The notes: generated by a model not told the origin, from the sequence alone. DNA of 64,000 nt from Chloroflexota bacterium (GCA_002722455.1 PBMB01000009.1:175971-239970), one strand, 5' to 3'; shown: positions 19,405 through 28,437, counted from the first letter of the stretch. Numbers and translations: made by a program.

Positions 19405-19524
19405 TACACGTAAAAATATAAATTATTAAATATAATAAAATACAATTTAAAATATAATTTTAATCGAAATCGAAACATTATAACAAGTCTAACAAGGGTT
19501 ATTTATCTACAAAATATCTACCAG

Positions 19525-19554
19525 TTGACTATCCAGTAGACTTACACTTATAAT
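19525..19554 (+). promoter_or_regulatory. Promoter of guaB3
   Basis: TTGACT (19525-19530) and TATAAT (19549-19554) are 18 nt apart on the plus strand, about 130 nt before the guaB3 start. It is the clearest promoter in this 280-bp gap. Confidence 0.65.
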
Positions 19555-19597
19555 TCGCTTTATCTATTTAAATATTAAATCAAAATTGATCGATTTT

Positions 19598-19654
19598 TTG
19601 CACTAAAATATTATGCAATTAATTATTCTTAAACAGATATTAAAATAAGTGCAA
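19598..19654 (+). repeat. Inverted repeat in the guaB3 leader
   Basis: TTGCACT (19598-19604) and AGTGCAA (19648-19654) are perfect inverse copies 43 nt apart. TGCAATTAAT occurs twice between and after them. The element lies between promoter and start codon. It may be a folded leader or an operator; it does not resemble the known purine riboswitch. Confidence 0.35.
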
Positions 19655-19683
19655 TTAATCACTAGTAAGGTGACATAATACGG

Positions 19684-20817
19684 TTGGATACTAATCCAAA
19701 ACTACGAATCAGTAATGCATATAGTTTTGATGATATATCGATAGTCCCTGGGACTGTGACTATCGATCCTGATAAAGTTACTACAGATTTTTGTATAGGC
19801 TCATATAAATTTTCTATACCAATTATAGCTGCTGCAATGGACGCAATTACTTCTCCGAATTTTATTCAGAAACTTAATGATTTAGGTGGATTGGGAGTAA
19901 TGAATCTTGAAGGTATCCAAACTCGATATAAAAATCCTGATGAAACATTAAAAGAAATTATTGACTCATCTCCTTTACAAGCGACTAAGGTACTGCAAAA
20001 ACTTTATACTTCACCTATAAAACAAGAATTGATAAAAGAAAGAATTAATGAAATAAAATCAAATGGTACTACATGTGCAGTATCTATAACCCCTGGAAAA
20101 GTTAATGAGTTAGCTCCTATTGCAATTGATTCAGGTATAGATATTTTGGTAATTCAGTCAACTGTAACTACGGCAACGTACATTTCAGATAAAGAATCAA
20201 CATTAATTTTATCTGACTTAATTAAACAATCACCAATACCAGTCATTGTCGGAAACTGTGTTACATATGAAACTGCAATGGAATTAATTGAAGCAGGGGC
20301 TAGTGGATTATTGATTGGTGTAGGCCCTGGAGCTGCCTGTACAACTCGTGAAGTAACAGGTGTTGGTATTCCTCAAGTAACTGCAACCATGAATTGTTCC
20401 ACAGCAAGAGATGACTATTTTAAAAAAACTGGAAAATATATCCCCATTATTACAGATGGTGGAATCAGAACTGGTGGGGATATGTGCAAATCACTCGTAT
20501 CTGGAGCAGATGCAGTAATGTTGGGTACTCCGTTAGCTCAATCATCTGAAGCTCCAGGAAAAGGGTTTAATTGGGGTATGGCTAGTCCGCATCCTGACTT
20601 ACCTCGTGGAACACGTATAGATATTGGCACAAAATGCTCCCTCAAAAAACTTTTATTCGGACCAGCTTCAGTTCATAACGGAACTCAAAATTTTATCGGC
20701 GCCTTGAAAGTATGTATGGGGATGCTTGGAACAAAAGCTATTAAAGAAATGCATAACTCTGAAATAGTAATTTCTCCTTCTTTAAAAACTGAAGGGAAAT
20801 CCTATCAAATTAAATAA
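19684..20817 (+). CDS. GuaB3-type IMP dehydrogenase family protein
   Basis: A 377-residue member of the IMP dehydrogenase/GMP reductase barrel family without CBS domains. Seen: the N-terminal 'SFDDISIVPG', the catalytic loop 'GVGPGAACTTREVTGVG' with its active Cys, and the phosphate-binding 'ITDGGIRTGGD'. This arrangement matches the GuaB3 group described in actinobacteria and cyanobacteria, which makes XMP for GTP synthesis. GMP reductase activity cannot be excluded from sequence alone. The start is TTG 19684, preceded by AAGGTG 11 nt upstream. The last 8 nt overlap the end of prmC, which is read from the other strand. Confidence 0.88.
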   Translation: MDTNPKLRISNAYSFDDISIVPGTVTIDPDKVTTDFCIGSYKFSIPIIAAAMDAITSPNFIQKLNDLGGLGVMNLEGIQTRYKNPDETLKEIIDSSPLQATKVLQKLYTSPIKQELIKERINEIKSNGTTCAVSITPGKVNELAPIAIDSGIDILVIQSTVTTATYISDKESTLILSDLIKQSPIPVIVGNCVTYETAMELIEAGASGLLIGVGPGAACTTREVTGVGIPQVTATMNCSTARDDYFKKTGKYIPIITDGGIRTGGDMCKSLVSGADAVMLGTPLAQSSEAPGKGFNWGMASPHPDLPRGTRIDIGTKCSLKKLLFGPASVHNGTQNFIGALKVCMGMLGTKAIKEMHNSEIVISPSLKTEGKSYQIK

Positions 20818-21652
20818 AAGCCGATACTCCTCGAATGATTTGATTTGAATCACTAATTGGAATTATTTCAGCTGTATCGTAAATCTCTGCAATATATTTA
20901 CTGACCTTTTGAATTTGATTAGGAGCTATTTCTAAAATAAGACATCCATTTGGCTTTAAATAATCTTGAGATTGTAAAATCGTATTTAATATAAGATCCA
21001 GTCCATCCATACCACCATCAAGTGCAACCCTAGGCTCTTTTTGCACTTCAATAGACACCTTATCTAAATCTGATTTTGTAAGATAAGGTAAATTAGCAAT
21101 AATTAAATCAACTTTACCTGGAATAGCATTTAATAAATCTCCGCATTTCAAAAATATCCTATCTTGAAGATTATGTGAAGTGATATTATGTTTAGCTATC
21201 TGTAATGCCGATGAACTAATATCTGTAGCAAACACAGTAATTTGAGAACAAAAAGTTGCTATTGAAACTGCAATAGCACCTGTACCAGTACCTATATCAG
21301 CAACTAAAGAATCTATTTGATATTTTTGTTGTAAAATGCGGATAGCAAATTCTACTAAATCTTCAGTTTCTGACCTAGGAATCAATACATTTGGATTAAC
21401 ACGAAAATTTAATCCATAGAACTCACGTTCTTCTGTGATGTAACTTAATGGTTCTCCAGCTAATCTCTTCTCCAGGTAATAGGTAACTCGATCTCTTAAT
21501 GATGAATTTATAGGATAGTCTAAATTAGTATAAAAATCTGTACGAGACATATTTATTACAAATCGAATTAATATCTCAGCTTCAATTTCATCAATATTTA
21601 CTGCGATTAATGAACTTCTAACAAACGCCCATAAACTCCTTATATTATCCAC
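20810..21652 (-). CDS. prmC: Peptide chain release factor N5-glutamine methyltransferase PrmC (HemK)
   Basis: PrmC methylates the Gln of the GGQ motif in release factors and is encoded directly after its substrate gene prfA, with an 8-nt overlap. Its 280 residues include an N-terminal helical domain and a class I methyltransferase domain with 'VADIGTGTGAIAVSIA'. The catalytic motif reads 'IANLPYL' rather than the more common NPPY; Asn, Pro and Tyr are kept. Its 3' end overlaps convergent guaB3 by 8 nt. Confidence 0.93.
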   Translation of the reverse strand: MDNIRSLWAFVRSSLIAVNIDEIEAEILIRFVINMSRTDFYTNLDYPINSSLRDRVTYYLEKRLAGEPLSYITEEREFYGLNFRVNPNVLIPRSETEDLVEFAIRILQQKYQIDSLVADIGTGTGAIAVSIATFCSQITVFATDISSSALQIAKHNITSHNLQDRIFLKCGDLLNAIPGKVDLIIANLPYLTKSDLDKVSIEVQKEPRVALDGGMDGLDLILNTILQSQDYLKPNGCLILEIAPNQIQKVSKYIAEIYDTAEIIPISDSNQIIRGVSAFI

Positions 21653-22718
21653 TCTGTAAAGCCTGTGATAATTTCAAGCTCCGTTCATGATCTAGTAATG
21701 CACTAATGATTTCTTCAATATCGCCATCTAGAAAAGATTCTAATGTATGTTTTGTTAAATTAATTCTGTGATCTGTTACACGAGATTGAGGGAAGTTGTA
21801 TGTTCTGATTCTATCTGATCGATCGCCAGATCCTACTTGAGATCTACGACTATCACTGATTTTTTTCTGTTGTTTTTCGATTTCTTTACCCAGTATTCTA
21901 GAACGAATAACAGACATAGCCTTTTCTTTATTTTTTAATTGGGATCTTTCGTCTTGACAAACAGCTACAATTCCCGTCGGCAAATGAGTGATTCTAATAG
22001 CGGTTGAATTTTTCTGAACACTTTGTCCTCCAGCACCACTAGCGCGAAATACGTCTATTTTTAAATCATCATTTTTAATATAAACATCAACTTCATTAGC
22101 TTCAGGTAATACTGCAACAGTTGCTGAAGAAGTATGAATTCTACCTCCAGATTCTGTAATAGGTATCCTTTGAACTCTATGCCCACCACTTTCGTGCTTT
22201 AAAATACTATATGCACCTTTACCAGTTATTTGAAATATGACTTCTTTAATACTGCCTAATCCTGACTGAGTTATACTTACCAGATCAACCTTCCAATTTT
22301 GCTTTTGTGCATAACGGGTATACATAGTAAATAGTTCAGAGGCAAAAAGACCAGCTTCATCCCCACCTACTCCTGCTCGAATTTCAAGCATTACATTTTT
22401 TTCATCATTAGGATCACTTAAAATTAATTTTTGCCTTATTTCATTTTCAATTTTTGCCTTATCAATAACTAGATTATCGAGATCTTCGCGAGCCAATGTA
22501 GCTAATTCTCGATCTTCCACCAATAACATTTTGGTTGATTCATCTATATCAATCAACAATTTTTTATATTGTCTAATCAGTAAAACAATATCTTTTAAAC
22601 TAGCAATTTCTCTCGTAATTTTTTCAACTTTTGTATAATCTTGAGAAATAGTAGGATCTTCTAAACTTTTTACAAGATCATCATACCGACTTTCAAACTC
22701 ATCTAAATTTTCTAACAA
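21645..22718 (-). CDS. prfA: Peptide chain release factor 1
   Basis: RF1 ends translation at UAA and UAG. The GGQ loop is in 'GAGGQSVQKNSTAIRITH', and the stop-codon reading PxT motif is 'IPITES' in the usual 'HRVQR...' context. I place the start at a TTG giving 357 residues that begin 'MLENLDEFESRYDDL', matching family N termini, because AGGAG lies 7 nt before it. The ORF-track start at 22766 adds 16 residues and runs through that site. It is in one unit with hisS upstream and prmC downstream. Confidence 0.95.
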   Translation of the reverse strand: MLENLDEFESRYDDLVKSLEDPTISQDYTKVEKITREIASLKDIVLLIRQYKKLLIDIDESTKMLLVEDRELATLAREDLDNLVIDKAKIENEIRQKLILSDPNDEKNVMLEIRAGVGGDEAGLFASELFTMYTRYAQKQNWKVDLVSITQSGLGSIKEVIFQITGKGAYSILKHESGGHRVQRIPITESGGRIHTSSATVAVLPEANEVDVYIKNDDLKIDVFRASGAGGQSVQKNSTAIRITHLPTGIVAVCQDERSQLKNKEKAMSVIRSRILGKEIEKQQKKISDSRRSQVGSGDRSDRIRTYNFPQSRVTDHRINLTKHTLESFLDGDIEEIISALLDHERSLKLSQALQSG

Positions 22719-22752
22719 ATTCAATCTCCTAAATAAATAATCTTTTGATAAC

Positions 22753-24021
22753 CTATAGATTATCAATACATTCTTTTGCTAAAAAATTGGCTAATATTTC
22801 AAATTTAATTTCTTTTTGTTCATTTTTAATCATATCTTTCAAAATATATGTATCTTTCTTAATTTCTTCTGAACCCAATATAACAACATAAGGAGAAGAC
22901 AAGTTACCAGCATATCTCATTTGACCTTTTATACTCTTTGACATAGGTGCCAAAATTACTTTAATATCCATATTCCGTAATTTATAAGCAGTGTTAACAG
23001 CTTTTCTGATTTCCTTTTCTCCTCCAATGCAACAGATCACCACATCAACTTGATTAGATTTTTCAAATTGCATATCCTGTTTCTTTAGTTCTTCAACAAT
23101 CCTTTCTATCCCCATAGCAAACCCAATACCAGGTACACTAGGACCACCTAATTCCTGAACTAATCCATCATATCTTCCACCAGCTAATATAGTACTTTGG
23201 CTACCTCCATCTATTGGCATAAATTCAAAAACTGTATGAGTATAATAATCCAATCCTCTTACTAATTGAGTATTAACGTAATATTCGATATTAGAATCTC
23301 TTAGATACATTAATAATTTTTCCCACCGATCTTTACTTGCTTTAGATAAATAATCTAAGCTATTTGGAGCTTTAGCAAATAAAGATTTCACGTACTTATC
23401 TTTTGAATCTAATATTCTTAAGGGATTTTCTTCCAATCTCCTTGAATCATCTTCAGATAAGTTATTGGAATAAACGCTGAAATAGTTCAAAATAGCTTCT
23501 CTGTATAAATTACGACTTTCTTTATCACCTAGAGAATTTATGTTAAGTTTGAATTGTTTCAGGCCAAAGAAAGCAATGATTTTTGTTGCAAATTCAATTA
23601 CTTCAAAATCAACAGTTGCGGTATCATCACCTAATAACTCAATTCCAAATTGATGAAATTGTCTGTATCTTCCTAATTGAGGCCGTTCATACCGATACAT
23701 TGGCATAATATAAAATAATCGCACTGGTTGAGGTTGATTATGCATACCATGCTGTAGATATGATCTACAAACAGATGCAGTCCCTTCTGGACGTAAAGTC
23801 AGACTATGTCCTCCTCGATCATCAAAAGAATAAGTTTCCTTCTTAACAATATCTGTAAACTGACCAACACTTCTACTAAAAAGTTCAGTTGATTCAAAAG
23901 TAGGAGTAGATATTTGATCATAAGAATACTGAGAGGCAAACTGGCGCACTACATTCTCAATATATCTCCAATAAATTTGTTCATTTGGTAATATATCAAC
24001 TGTTCCTCTAGGAGATTGCAT
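22753..24021 (-). CDS. hisS: Histidyl-tRNA synthetase
   Basis: HisRS charges tRNA-His. The class II motifs are visible: motif 2 'RYERPQLGRYRQFHQFG', the histidine-binding 'VRGLDYYTHTVFE' and motif 3 'GIGFAMGIERI'. An anticodon-binding domain follows from about residue 330. The start is ATG 24021 (422 residues, 'MQSPRGTVDI') or GTG 24030 as in the ORF track; neither has a clear SD. Homologues usually start a few residues before 'PRGT', which favours the ATG. Confidence 0.95.
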   Translation of the reverse strand: MQSPRGTVDILPNEQIYWRYIENVVRQFASQYSYDQISTPTFESTELFSRSVGQFTDIVKKETYSFDDRGGHSLTLRPEGTASVCRSYLQHGMHNQPQPVRLFYIMPMYRYERPQLGRYRQFHQFGIELLGDDTATVDFEVIEFATKIIAFFGLKQFKLNINSLGDKESRNLYREAILNYFSVYSNNLSEDDSRRLEENPLRILDSKDKYVKSLFAKAPNSLDYLSKASKDRWEKLLMYLRDSNIEYYVNTQLVRGLDYYTHTVFEFMPIDGGSQSTILAGGRYDGLVQELGGPSVPGIGFAMGIERIVEELKKQDMQFEKSNQVDVVICCIGGEKEIRKAVNTAYKLRNMDIKVILAPMSKSIKGQMRYAGNLSSPYVVILGSEEIKKDTYILKDMIKNEQKEIKFEILANFLAKECIDNL

Positions 24022-24355
24022 CACTAACACTCACATCAATATGAATCTTTAAGTTAAAAAACACTAGAATAATACTAAACAACTTACTTCAGCCAGTATT
24101 ACAATATTAGAATTCTAGAACTTTATACCAACAGATGCTAGCGTAAAATACTGACAATAGCATAAAATTCTAAATTAATAATATAACAACTTAATAAGCT
24201 ATTCCATAAAAGTATTGTACTTCTCTATATACTCAGGATATACTAATATCATAAAATATATATTAAAAAACAGATTGCGTATTTAATTACTAAATTTGAA
24301 ATATATAATTTAAAAATCAAATGATACATTTCAATTATATATAGGAGAATTATCG
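24022..24355. other. Divergent intergenic region between hisS and rpsT
   Basis: About 330 nt of A/T-rich sequence without an ORF. It contains the rpsT promoter and ribosome site on the plus strand. A palindromic TTCTAGAA is near 24110. I could not pick a convincing hisS promoter by eye. Confidence 0.5.
24215..24244 (+). promoter_or_regulatory. Candidate promoter of rpsT
   Basis: TTGTAC (24215-24220) and TATACT (24239-24244) are separated by 18 nt, about 110 nt before the rpsT start. The leader is A/T-rich. Confidence 0.5.
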
Positions 24356-24622
24356 TTGACTGCTGCTAAGTCACTACGCGTTTCTATAAGACGTCACCAA
24401 ATTAAAGGTCCTCTGAAAACAAGAGCAAATAGTTCTATCAAAAAAGCTCGCATTTCAATCCTCGAAGGGAATTTAGATAATTCAAATATATCTGTTCAAA
24501 ATGCTATCATCGCTTTAGACAAAGCTGCAAAAAAAGGTGCTATACATAAAAAAAATGCTGCTCGAAGAAAATCAAGAATTACTCGGCAACTAAACAAACT
24601 TCAAAAACAGCTTTCTCAATAA
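24356..24622 (+). CDS. rpsT: 30S ribosomal protein S20
   Basis: S20 binds 16S rRNA early in small-subunit assembly. It is 88 residues, strongly basic and helical, with the typical 'SLRVSIRRH' and 'AIIALDKAAKKGAIHKKNAARRKSRI'. The start is TTG 24356 with a clear AGGAG 8 nt upstream. E. coli rpsT also uses UUG, where a weak start serves autoregulation, so the same could hold here (inference). Confidence 0.96.
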   Translation: MTAAKSLRVSIRRHQIKGPLKTRANSSIKKARISILEGNLDNSNISVQNAIIALDKAAKKGAIHKKNAARRKSRITRQLNKLQKQLSQ

Positions 24623-24655
24623 TTATTATCTTAATAATTTGCACCCATTACTCTA

Positions 24656-24684
24656 TTGACACCTCGAATTCAGTATGTTAATTT
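24656..24684 (+). promoter_or_regulatory. Promoter of lexA
   Basis: TTGACA (24656-24661) is followed after 17 nt by TAATTT (24679-24684), a weak -10. A LexA-box-like sequence lies immediately downstream, where it would block the start region. Confidence 0.5.
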
Positions 24685-24693
24685 CTAGAATTA

Positions 24694-24705
24694 GAACATT
24701 TGTAC
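24694..24705 (+). promoter_or_regulatory. Candidate LexA (SOS) box
   Basis: GAACATTTGTAC differs at one of the eight fixed bases from the Gram-positive GAAC-N4-GTTC box. It sits just after the lexA -10 and 15 nt before the start codon, the right place for autorepression. Confidence 0.5.
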
Positions 24706-24720
24706 TGAAAAGAGGCCTCT

Positions 24721-25446
24721 ATGAAAAAAAACGTTTTATCGAGTAAACAGACTGCAATATTAAAGTTTATTAAGCAATTTATTGAATCAAAACCATACCC
24801 TCCTTCAATTAGAGACATTAAAAATGGATGTGGTCTGAGTTCTACATCAGTAGTTGACTACAACTTAAAAATACTTGAAGAAAAGAATTATTTAAAACGA
24901 GATACTTCAGTATCACGTGGAATCTACCTTGAAGCTCAAAAACATGTATCTAGTCTAATAGAAACATCAGACCCTGATACTACCATCAATCAAATTGAAC
25001 TTGATGATTTGGAGTTTGAAAACAGAGGAGACTCTAGGACAATAACAATTCCATTTCTGGGATATATTGCTGCAGGAGAACCTTTATCCATCCCACCATC
25101 AGACAAATGGAATTCAAATGAATTCGATAGTGTCGAGATTCCTGCCTTTTTACAAAAAGGAAAGAACGACCTTTTTGCATTAAAGGTTAAAGGGGATTCA
25201 ATGATAGATGCGCTTGTAACTGAAGGAGACATTATCATTATGGAACAAACTACACAGGCTCAACCCGGAGATATGGTTGCAGCTTGGCTAAATGATAATG
25301 AAGAAGTAACATTAAAATATTTTCAAATAAAAAATGACAAGGTAATTTTACGTCCTGCTAACCCTACAATGTCACCAATAGAAATTCCTGCTAACAAAGT
25401 TTCAATACAAGGCAAAATAGTTGGATTAATACGTTCATTATCATAA
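24721..25446 (+). CDS. lexA: LexA repressor
   Basis: LexA represses SOS genes and cleaves itself when RecA is active on single-stranded DNA. The 241 residues have an N-terminal winged helix ('PPSIRDIKNGCGLSSTSVV', about 23-41), a somewhat long acidic linker and the S24 peptidase domain. The Ala-Gly cleavage site is 'YIAAGEP', the catalytic Ser is in 'GDSMIDALV' and the Lys in 'EEVTLKYF'. AGAGG lies 5 nt before the ATG. The 3' end is duplicated at 29.6 kb, so the present C terminus may be a replacement copy. Confidence 0.95.
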   Translation: MKKNVLSSKQTAILKFIKQFIESKPYPPSIRDIKNGCGLSSTSVVDYNLKILEEKNYLKRDTSVSRGIYLEAQKHVSSLIETSDPDTTINQIELDDLEFENRGDSRTITIPFLGYIAAGEPLSIPPSDKWNSNEFDSVEIPAFLQKGKNDLFALKVKGDSMIDALVTEGDIIIMEQTTQAQPGDMVAAWLNDNEEVTLKYFQIKNDKVILRPANPTMSPIEIPANKVSIQGKIVGLIRSLS

Positions 25447-25475
25447 ATATTGTATACTATAACCAATTTAAATAT
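25394..25475 (+). repeat. Left copy of the lexA 3'-end duplication
   Basis: These 82 nt cover the last codons of lexA, its stop and the following A/T-rich promoter-like TTGTATACTATAAC. They match 29593-29674 at 75 of 82 positions by hand alignment without gaps. This copy is in frame with the working lexA. Confidence 0.92.
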
Positions 25476-25500
25476 GAAGAAAAGAACGAAAAGCTTTATA

Positions 25501-25579
25501 TTAGTCCTGATTGTGGGTTTTTTTCAGTTTCCTAGATGGTTGTAGCATATCAAACTAAAGGCATTGATATCAGGACTAA
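25501..25579 (+). repeat. 11-bp perfect inverted repeat upstream of the cassette genes
   Basis: TTAGTCCTGAT (25501-25511) and ATCAGGACTAA (25569-25579) are perfect inverse copies 57 nt apart, 33 nt before the first cassette gene. The interior contains a GTGGGTTTTTTT run. It could be an operator pair, a leader RNA stem or a relic of the insertion. Confidence 0.6.
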
Positions 25580-25612
25580 GCTAGTAAAGTAGGAATTAGG
25601 AATAGAGTAATT

Positions 25613-26752
25613 TTGAGACCGCTTGCTAATATCACGGTTTTAGATCTAACAGTCAACGTTCCTGGGCCTTTTTGTTCCATGATTCTTGGCGATTTGGGGG
25701 CTCGTGTTATCAAAGTGGAACCTCCTAGTGGGGATGCATTACGTCATAGCTCAGATATGTGGAACTACCTCAATAGAGGAAAAGAGAGTATCGTCTTAGA
25801 TCTTAAGAAAGATTGTGCTAAGGAGATATTGAGTAGATTAGCTAAAGATGCCGATATAGTCTTAGAAGGTTGGCGTCCTGGCGTAGCCAAAAGGCTTGGG
25901 GCTGATTATGGTACTTTGTCTGCCAAAAACAACTCACTTGTGTATTGTTCGATTTCAGGATTTGGACAAGATGGTCCATGGCGAGATCGACCTGGCCATG
26001 ATCTTAACTACCTAGCATTGAGTGGTTATTTGGATCTTCAGGCGTCTATTGAAGGTAGACCATGGCCGCCTTCAGTTCTTTTATCTGATAAGGCTTCAGG
26101 ACTATATGCGGCTATTATGGTTTTAGCTGGAGTTAATGGAAGAAAATTGTCTGGAAGAGGAACATATATAGATCTTTCTATGACTGAATCAGTTGTCTCC
26201 CTATTGGGTTTAGAATTGAGTAAGACATTTTCTGAAAATGAAACTCATCCCAACGTTACTGGCATACCACATTACGGGTTATTTAAGTGTGCAGACGATA
26301 AATGGATTAGTTTGGGTATTGTTAATGAAGATCACTTTTGGAAAAGCTTTTGTAAAACGGCTGGACTAAATGATTTGTGCGAATTGAATTTTCGTGAACG
26401 GGTTGAGAGCAGAGAACACATCCAAGAGATACTAAATGAGAAATTCCAGTCATTGACTGCTGACAAATGGGAACAATTACTGCAACAGGCCGACGTACCA
26501 GTTGCTAAGATAGTGAGCTTGAAAGATTTATATTCGTCACCTCAATTAAAAGCACGAGACGTTTTCATAAACACAAAAAAGCATAAATTTTTGGCTCAGC
26601 CAGCACATTTTTCGTCTACCTCGATCGCTCCTAACAAGGATTTACCTGATTTAGGAGAACATACCGAAAACATTCTGGAGAAATTGGGATATCTTTCTGA
26701 CGATATTAAGAAACTTAAAGATGAGGGTTCCTTTGGAAAACCCGAAAGATGA
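25613..26752 (+). CDS. CaiB/BaiF family (class III) CoA-transferase
   Basis: Class III CoA-transferases exchange CoA between acids through a catalytic Asp. The 379 residues begin 'MRPLANITVLDLTVNVPGPFC', and the conserved 'LGDLGARVIKVEPPSGD' follows. The likely catalytic Asp is in 'RPGHDLNYLALSG' (about residue 131). It is slightly shorter than the usual ~400. The start is TTG 25613 with only a weak purine stretch before it. Substrate cannot be read. With the synthetase and dehydrogenase it probably activates a carboxylic acid for beta-oxidation-like breakdown. Base composition is richer in G+C than its flanks. Confidence 0.85.
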   Translation: MRPLANITVLDLTVNVPGPFCSMILGDLGARVIKVEPPSGDALRHSSDMWNYLNRGKESIVLDLKKDCAKEILSRLAKDADIVLEGWRPGVAKRLGADYGTLSAKNNSLVYCSISGFGQDGPWRDRPGHDLNYLALSGYLDLQASIEGRPWPPSVLLSDKASGLYAAIMVLAGVNGRKLSGRGTYIDLSMTESVVSLLGLELSKTFSENETHPNVTGIPHYGLFKCADDKWISLGIVNEDHFWKSFCKTAGLNDLCELNFRERVESREHIQEILNEKFQSLTADKWEQLLQQADVPVAKIVSLKDLYSSPQLKARDVFINTKKHKFLAQPAHFSSTSIAPNKDLPDLGEHTENILEKLGYLSDDIKKLKDEGSFGKPER

Positions 26753-26758
26753 ATTTGT

Positions 26759-28393
26759 ATGAGTTTTAATTATCAAATAGGCGACTATCATGAGACATAT
26801 CGAACTTTCAAATTAGATGTACCTGAACGTTATAACTGGGCCTATGAAGTATTTGATGCTTGGGGACAAGATTCTTCAAAAGTGGCCATGGTTTGGGTTG
26901 GGCGTACTGGTGATACGAAAGAAGTAACATTTCGACACCTAAGTGAACGCTCAAAACGAGTTGCGAACGCGTTAATTGGACTTGGTGTTCAACCTGGCGA
27001 CAAAGTTTTTATAATGTTGCCTCGTATAATTGAATGGTGGGAACTAATACTAGGATGTATGCGTTCTCGTACTATATCAGTACCAGGCACAACGATGCTT
27101 ACTTCAAAAGATATAGCATATCGAATTAATATTGCAGAAGTAAAAATTGCAGTCGTAGATTCAGATAACATAGAAAAAATCCAGGCAATTAGTAAAGAAT
27201 GTCCAACACTTGAGAAGGTGATAATTGTTGGTAATGCTGAAGGTGCCATCAGTTACGAAAGCATCTTGCAGAAATCGTCTCCAAATTTGCCTAATCCAAA
27301 TAATTTCTCCAATGACCCTATGATGCTTTATTTCACTTCTGGAACTACTGGACATCCTAAAATGGTCCTTAATACACATGCTTCATATCCGTTGGCACAT
27401 ATAATCACCGGTAAATTTTGGCTTGATAATAGACCTAGTGACCTTCATTGGACTATTGCGGATACTGGTTGGGCCCAGGCTGCATGGACCTGTTTTTTTG
27501 CTCCTTGGACTATGGGTGCCGCCATATTTATTTGGGATAATCGTGGGAAATTCGATCCAGCCGGGACACTACATATGCTAGAAAAGTATCCAATCACTAC
27601 TTTCTTTGCACCTCCTACTGTTTATCGGATGCTTTTGACAGATAAAAAACTTAATGGCCTTAGACCCAAAGCTCTAAGACACTGTGTAGGTGCTGGAGAG
27701 GCAGTTAACCCAGACCTCATAGATATTTGGAAAAAAAATACAGGTACTCATATTTGGGAAGGATATGGACAAACAGAAACGGTCTTGTGTATAGCTACGT
27801 TTCCAGGAATGCGTCCAAAACCTGGATCTATGGGAGTGGCTGCACCAGGATTTAACGTGGCAGTTATTGATGAAAAAGGAATTGAAGTTTCTGATGGACA
27901 GGAAGGAGAAATTGCTATTCGCGTTTGCCCAGATAGACCAGTAGGGTTATTTTCCGAATACTGGCGCGACCCAGATGCAAATGCCAAAGCTTTTCAAGGT
28001 GACTGGTATCATACTGGAGACACGGCATATCGTGATGCGGATGGATATTTTTGGTTCGTTGGACGTGACGATGATGTTATCAATAGTGCGGCTTATAGAA
28101 TTGGTCCATTTGAAGTAGAATCTGCGTTATCAGAACACGATGCGGTTGCTGAGGCAGCTGTAGTGGCAAGTCCTGATGAATTAAGAGGCCACATTGTTAA
28201 AGCCTTTATTGTATTGAATACAGGATATAAACCCACGGACTCTCTTATTAACGAATTACAAGAACACGTTAAGGAAGTGACGGCTCCGTATAAATATCCA
28301 AGAATAATAGAGTTTGTTCAAGCGTTACCCAAAACTATTAGTGGGAAGATCAAACGCATTGAGCTTAGAAACCGTGAATTAGGTAAAATTTAA
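26759..28393 (+). CDS. Acyl-CoA synthetase, AMP-forming (medium-chain-like)
   Basis: A 544-residue ANL-superfamily ligase that activates a carboxylic acid to acyl-CoA via acyl-AMP. Seen: the P-loop 'YFTSGTTGHPK' (about 190), 'GYGQTE' (about 340), 'YHTGDTAYRD', the hinge region 'VGRDDDVINSAAYRIGPFEVE' and the C-terminal catalytic Lys in 'PKTISGKIKR'. The 'TIADTGWAQAAWTCFFAPW' segment resembles the medium-chain ACSM group, so a medium-chain, branched or aromatic acid is more likely than acetate. It starts 6 nt after the CoA-transferase stop, without an SD; coupling is likely. Confidence 0.88.
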   Translation: MSFNYQIGDYHETYRTFKLDVPERYNWAYEVFDAWGQDSSKVAMVWVGRTGDTKEVTFRHLSERSKRVANALIGLGVQPGDKVFIMLPRIIEWWELILGCMRSRTISVPGTTMLTSKDIAYRINIAEVKIAVVDSDNIEKIQAISKECPTLEKVIIVGNAEGAISYESILQKSSPNLPNPNNFSNDPMMLYFTSGTTGHPKMVLNTHASYPLAHIITGKFWLDNRPSDLHWTIADTGWAQAAWTCFFAPWTMGAAIFIWDNRGKFDPAGTLHMLEKYPITTFFAPPTVYRMLLTDKKLNGLRPKALRHCVGAGEAVNPDLIDIWKKNTGTHIWEGYGQTETVLCIATFPGMRPKPGSMGVAAPGFNVAVIDEKGIEVSDGQEGEIAIRVCPDRPVGLFSEYWRDPDANAKAFQGDWYHTGDTAYRDADGYFWFVGRDDDVINSAAYRIGPFEVESALSEHDAVAEAAVVASPDELRGHIVKAFIVLNTGYKPTDSLINELQEHVKEVTAPYKYPRIIEFVQALPKTISGKIKRIELRNRELGKI

Positions 28394-28437
28394 CTTAAAC
28401 CTAATGTACAAATTGGGGGAAATTGGGGAAAATTGAT

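Noticed and set aside
20810-21652. PrmC as degenerate because NPPY reads NLPY
   Set aside because: Asn, Pro and Tyr are kept, NLPY is seen in related methyltransferases, and the gene sits in the normal prfA-prmC order.
24623-24655. AATTATTA/TAATAATT palindrome after rpsT as a terminator
   Set aside because: The stem is purely A/T with no T-run; too weak to call.
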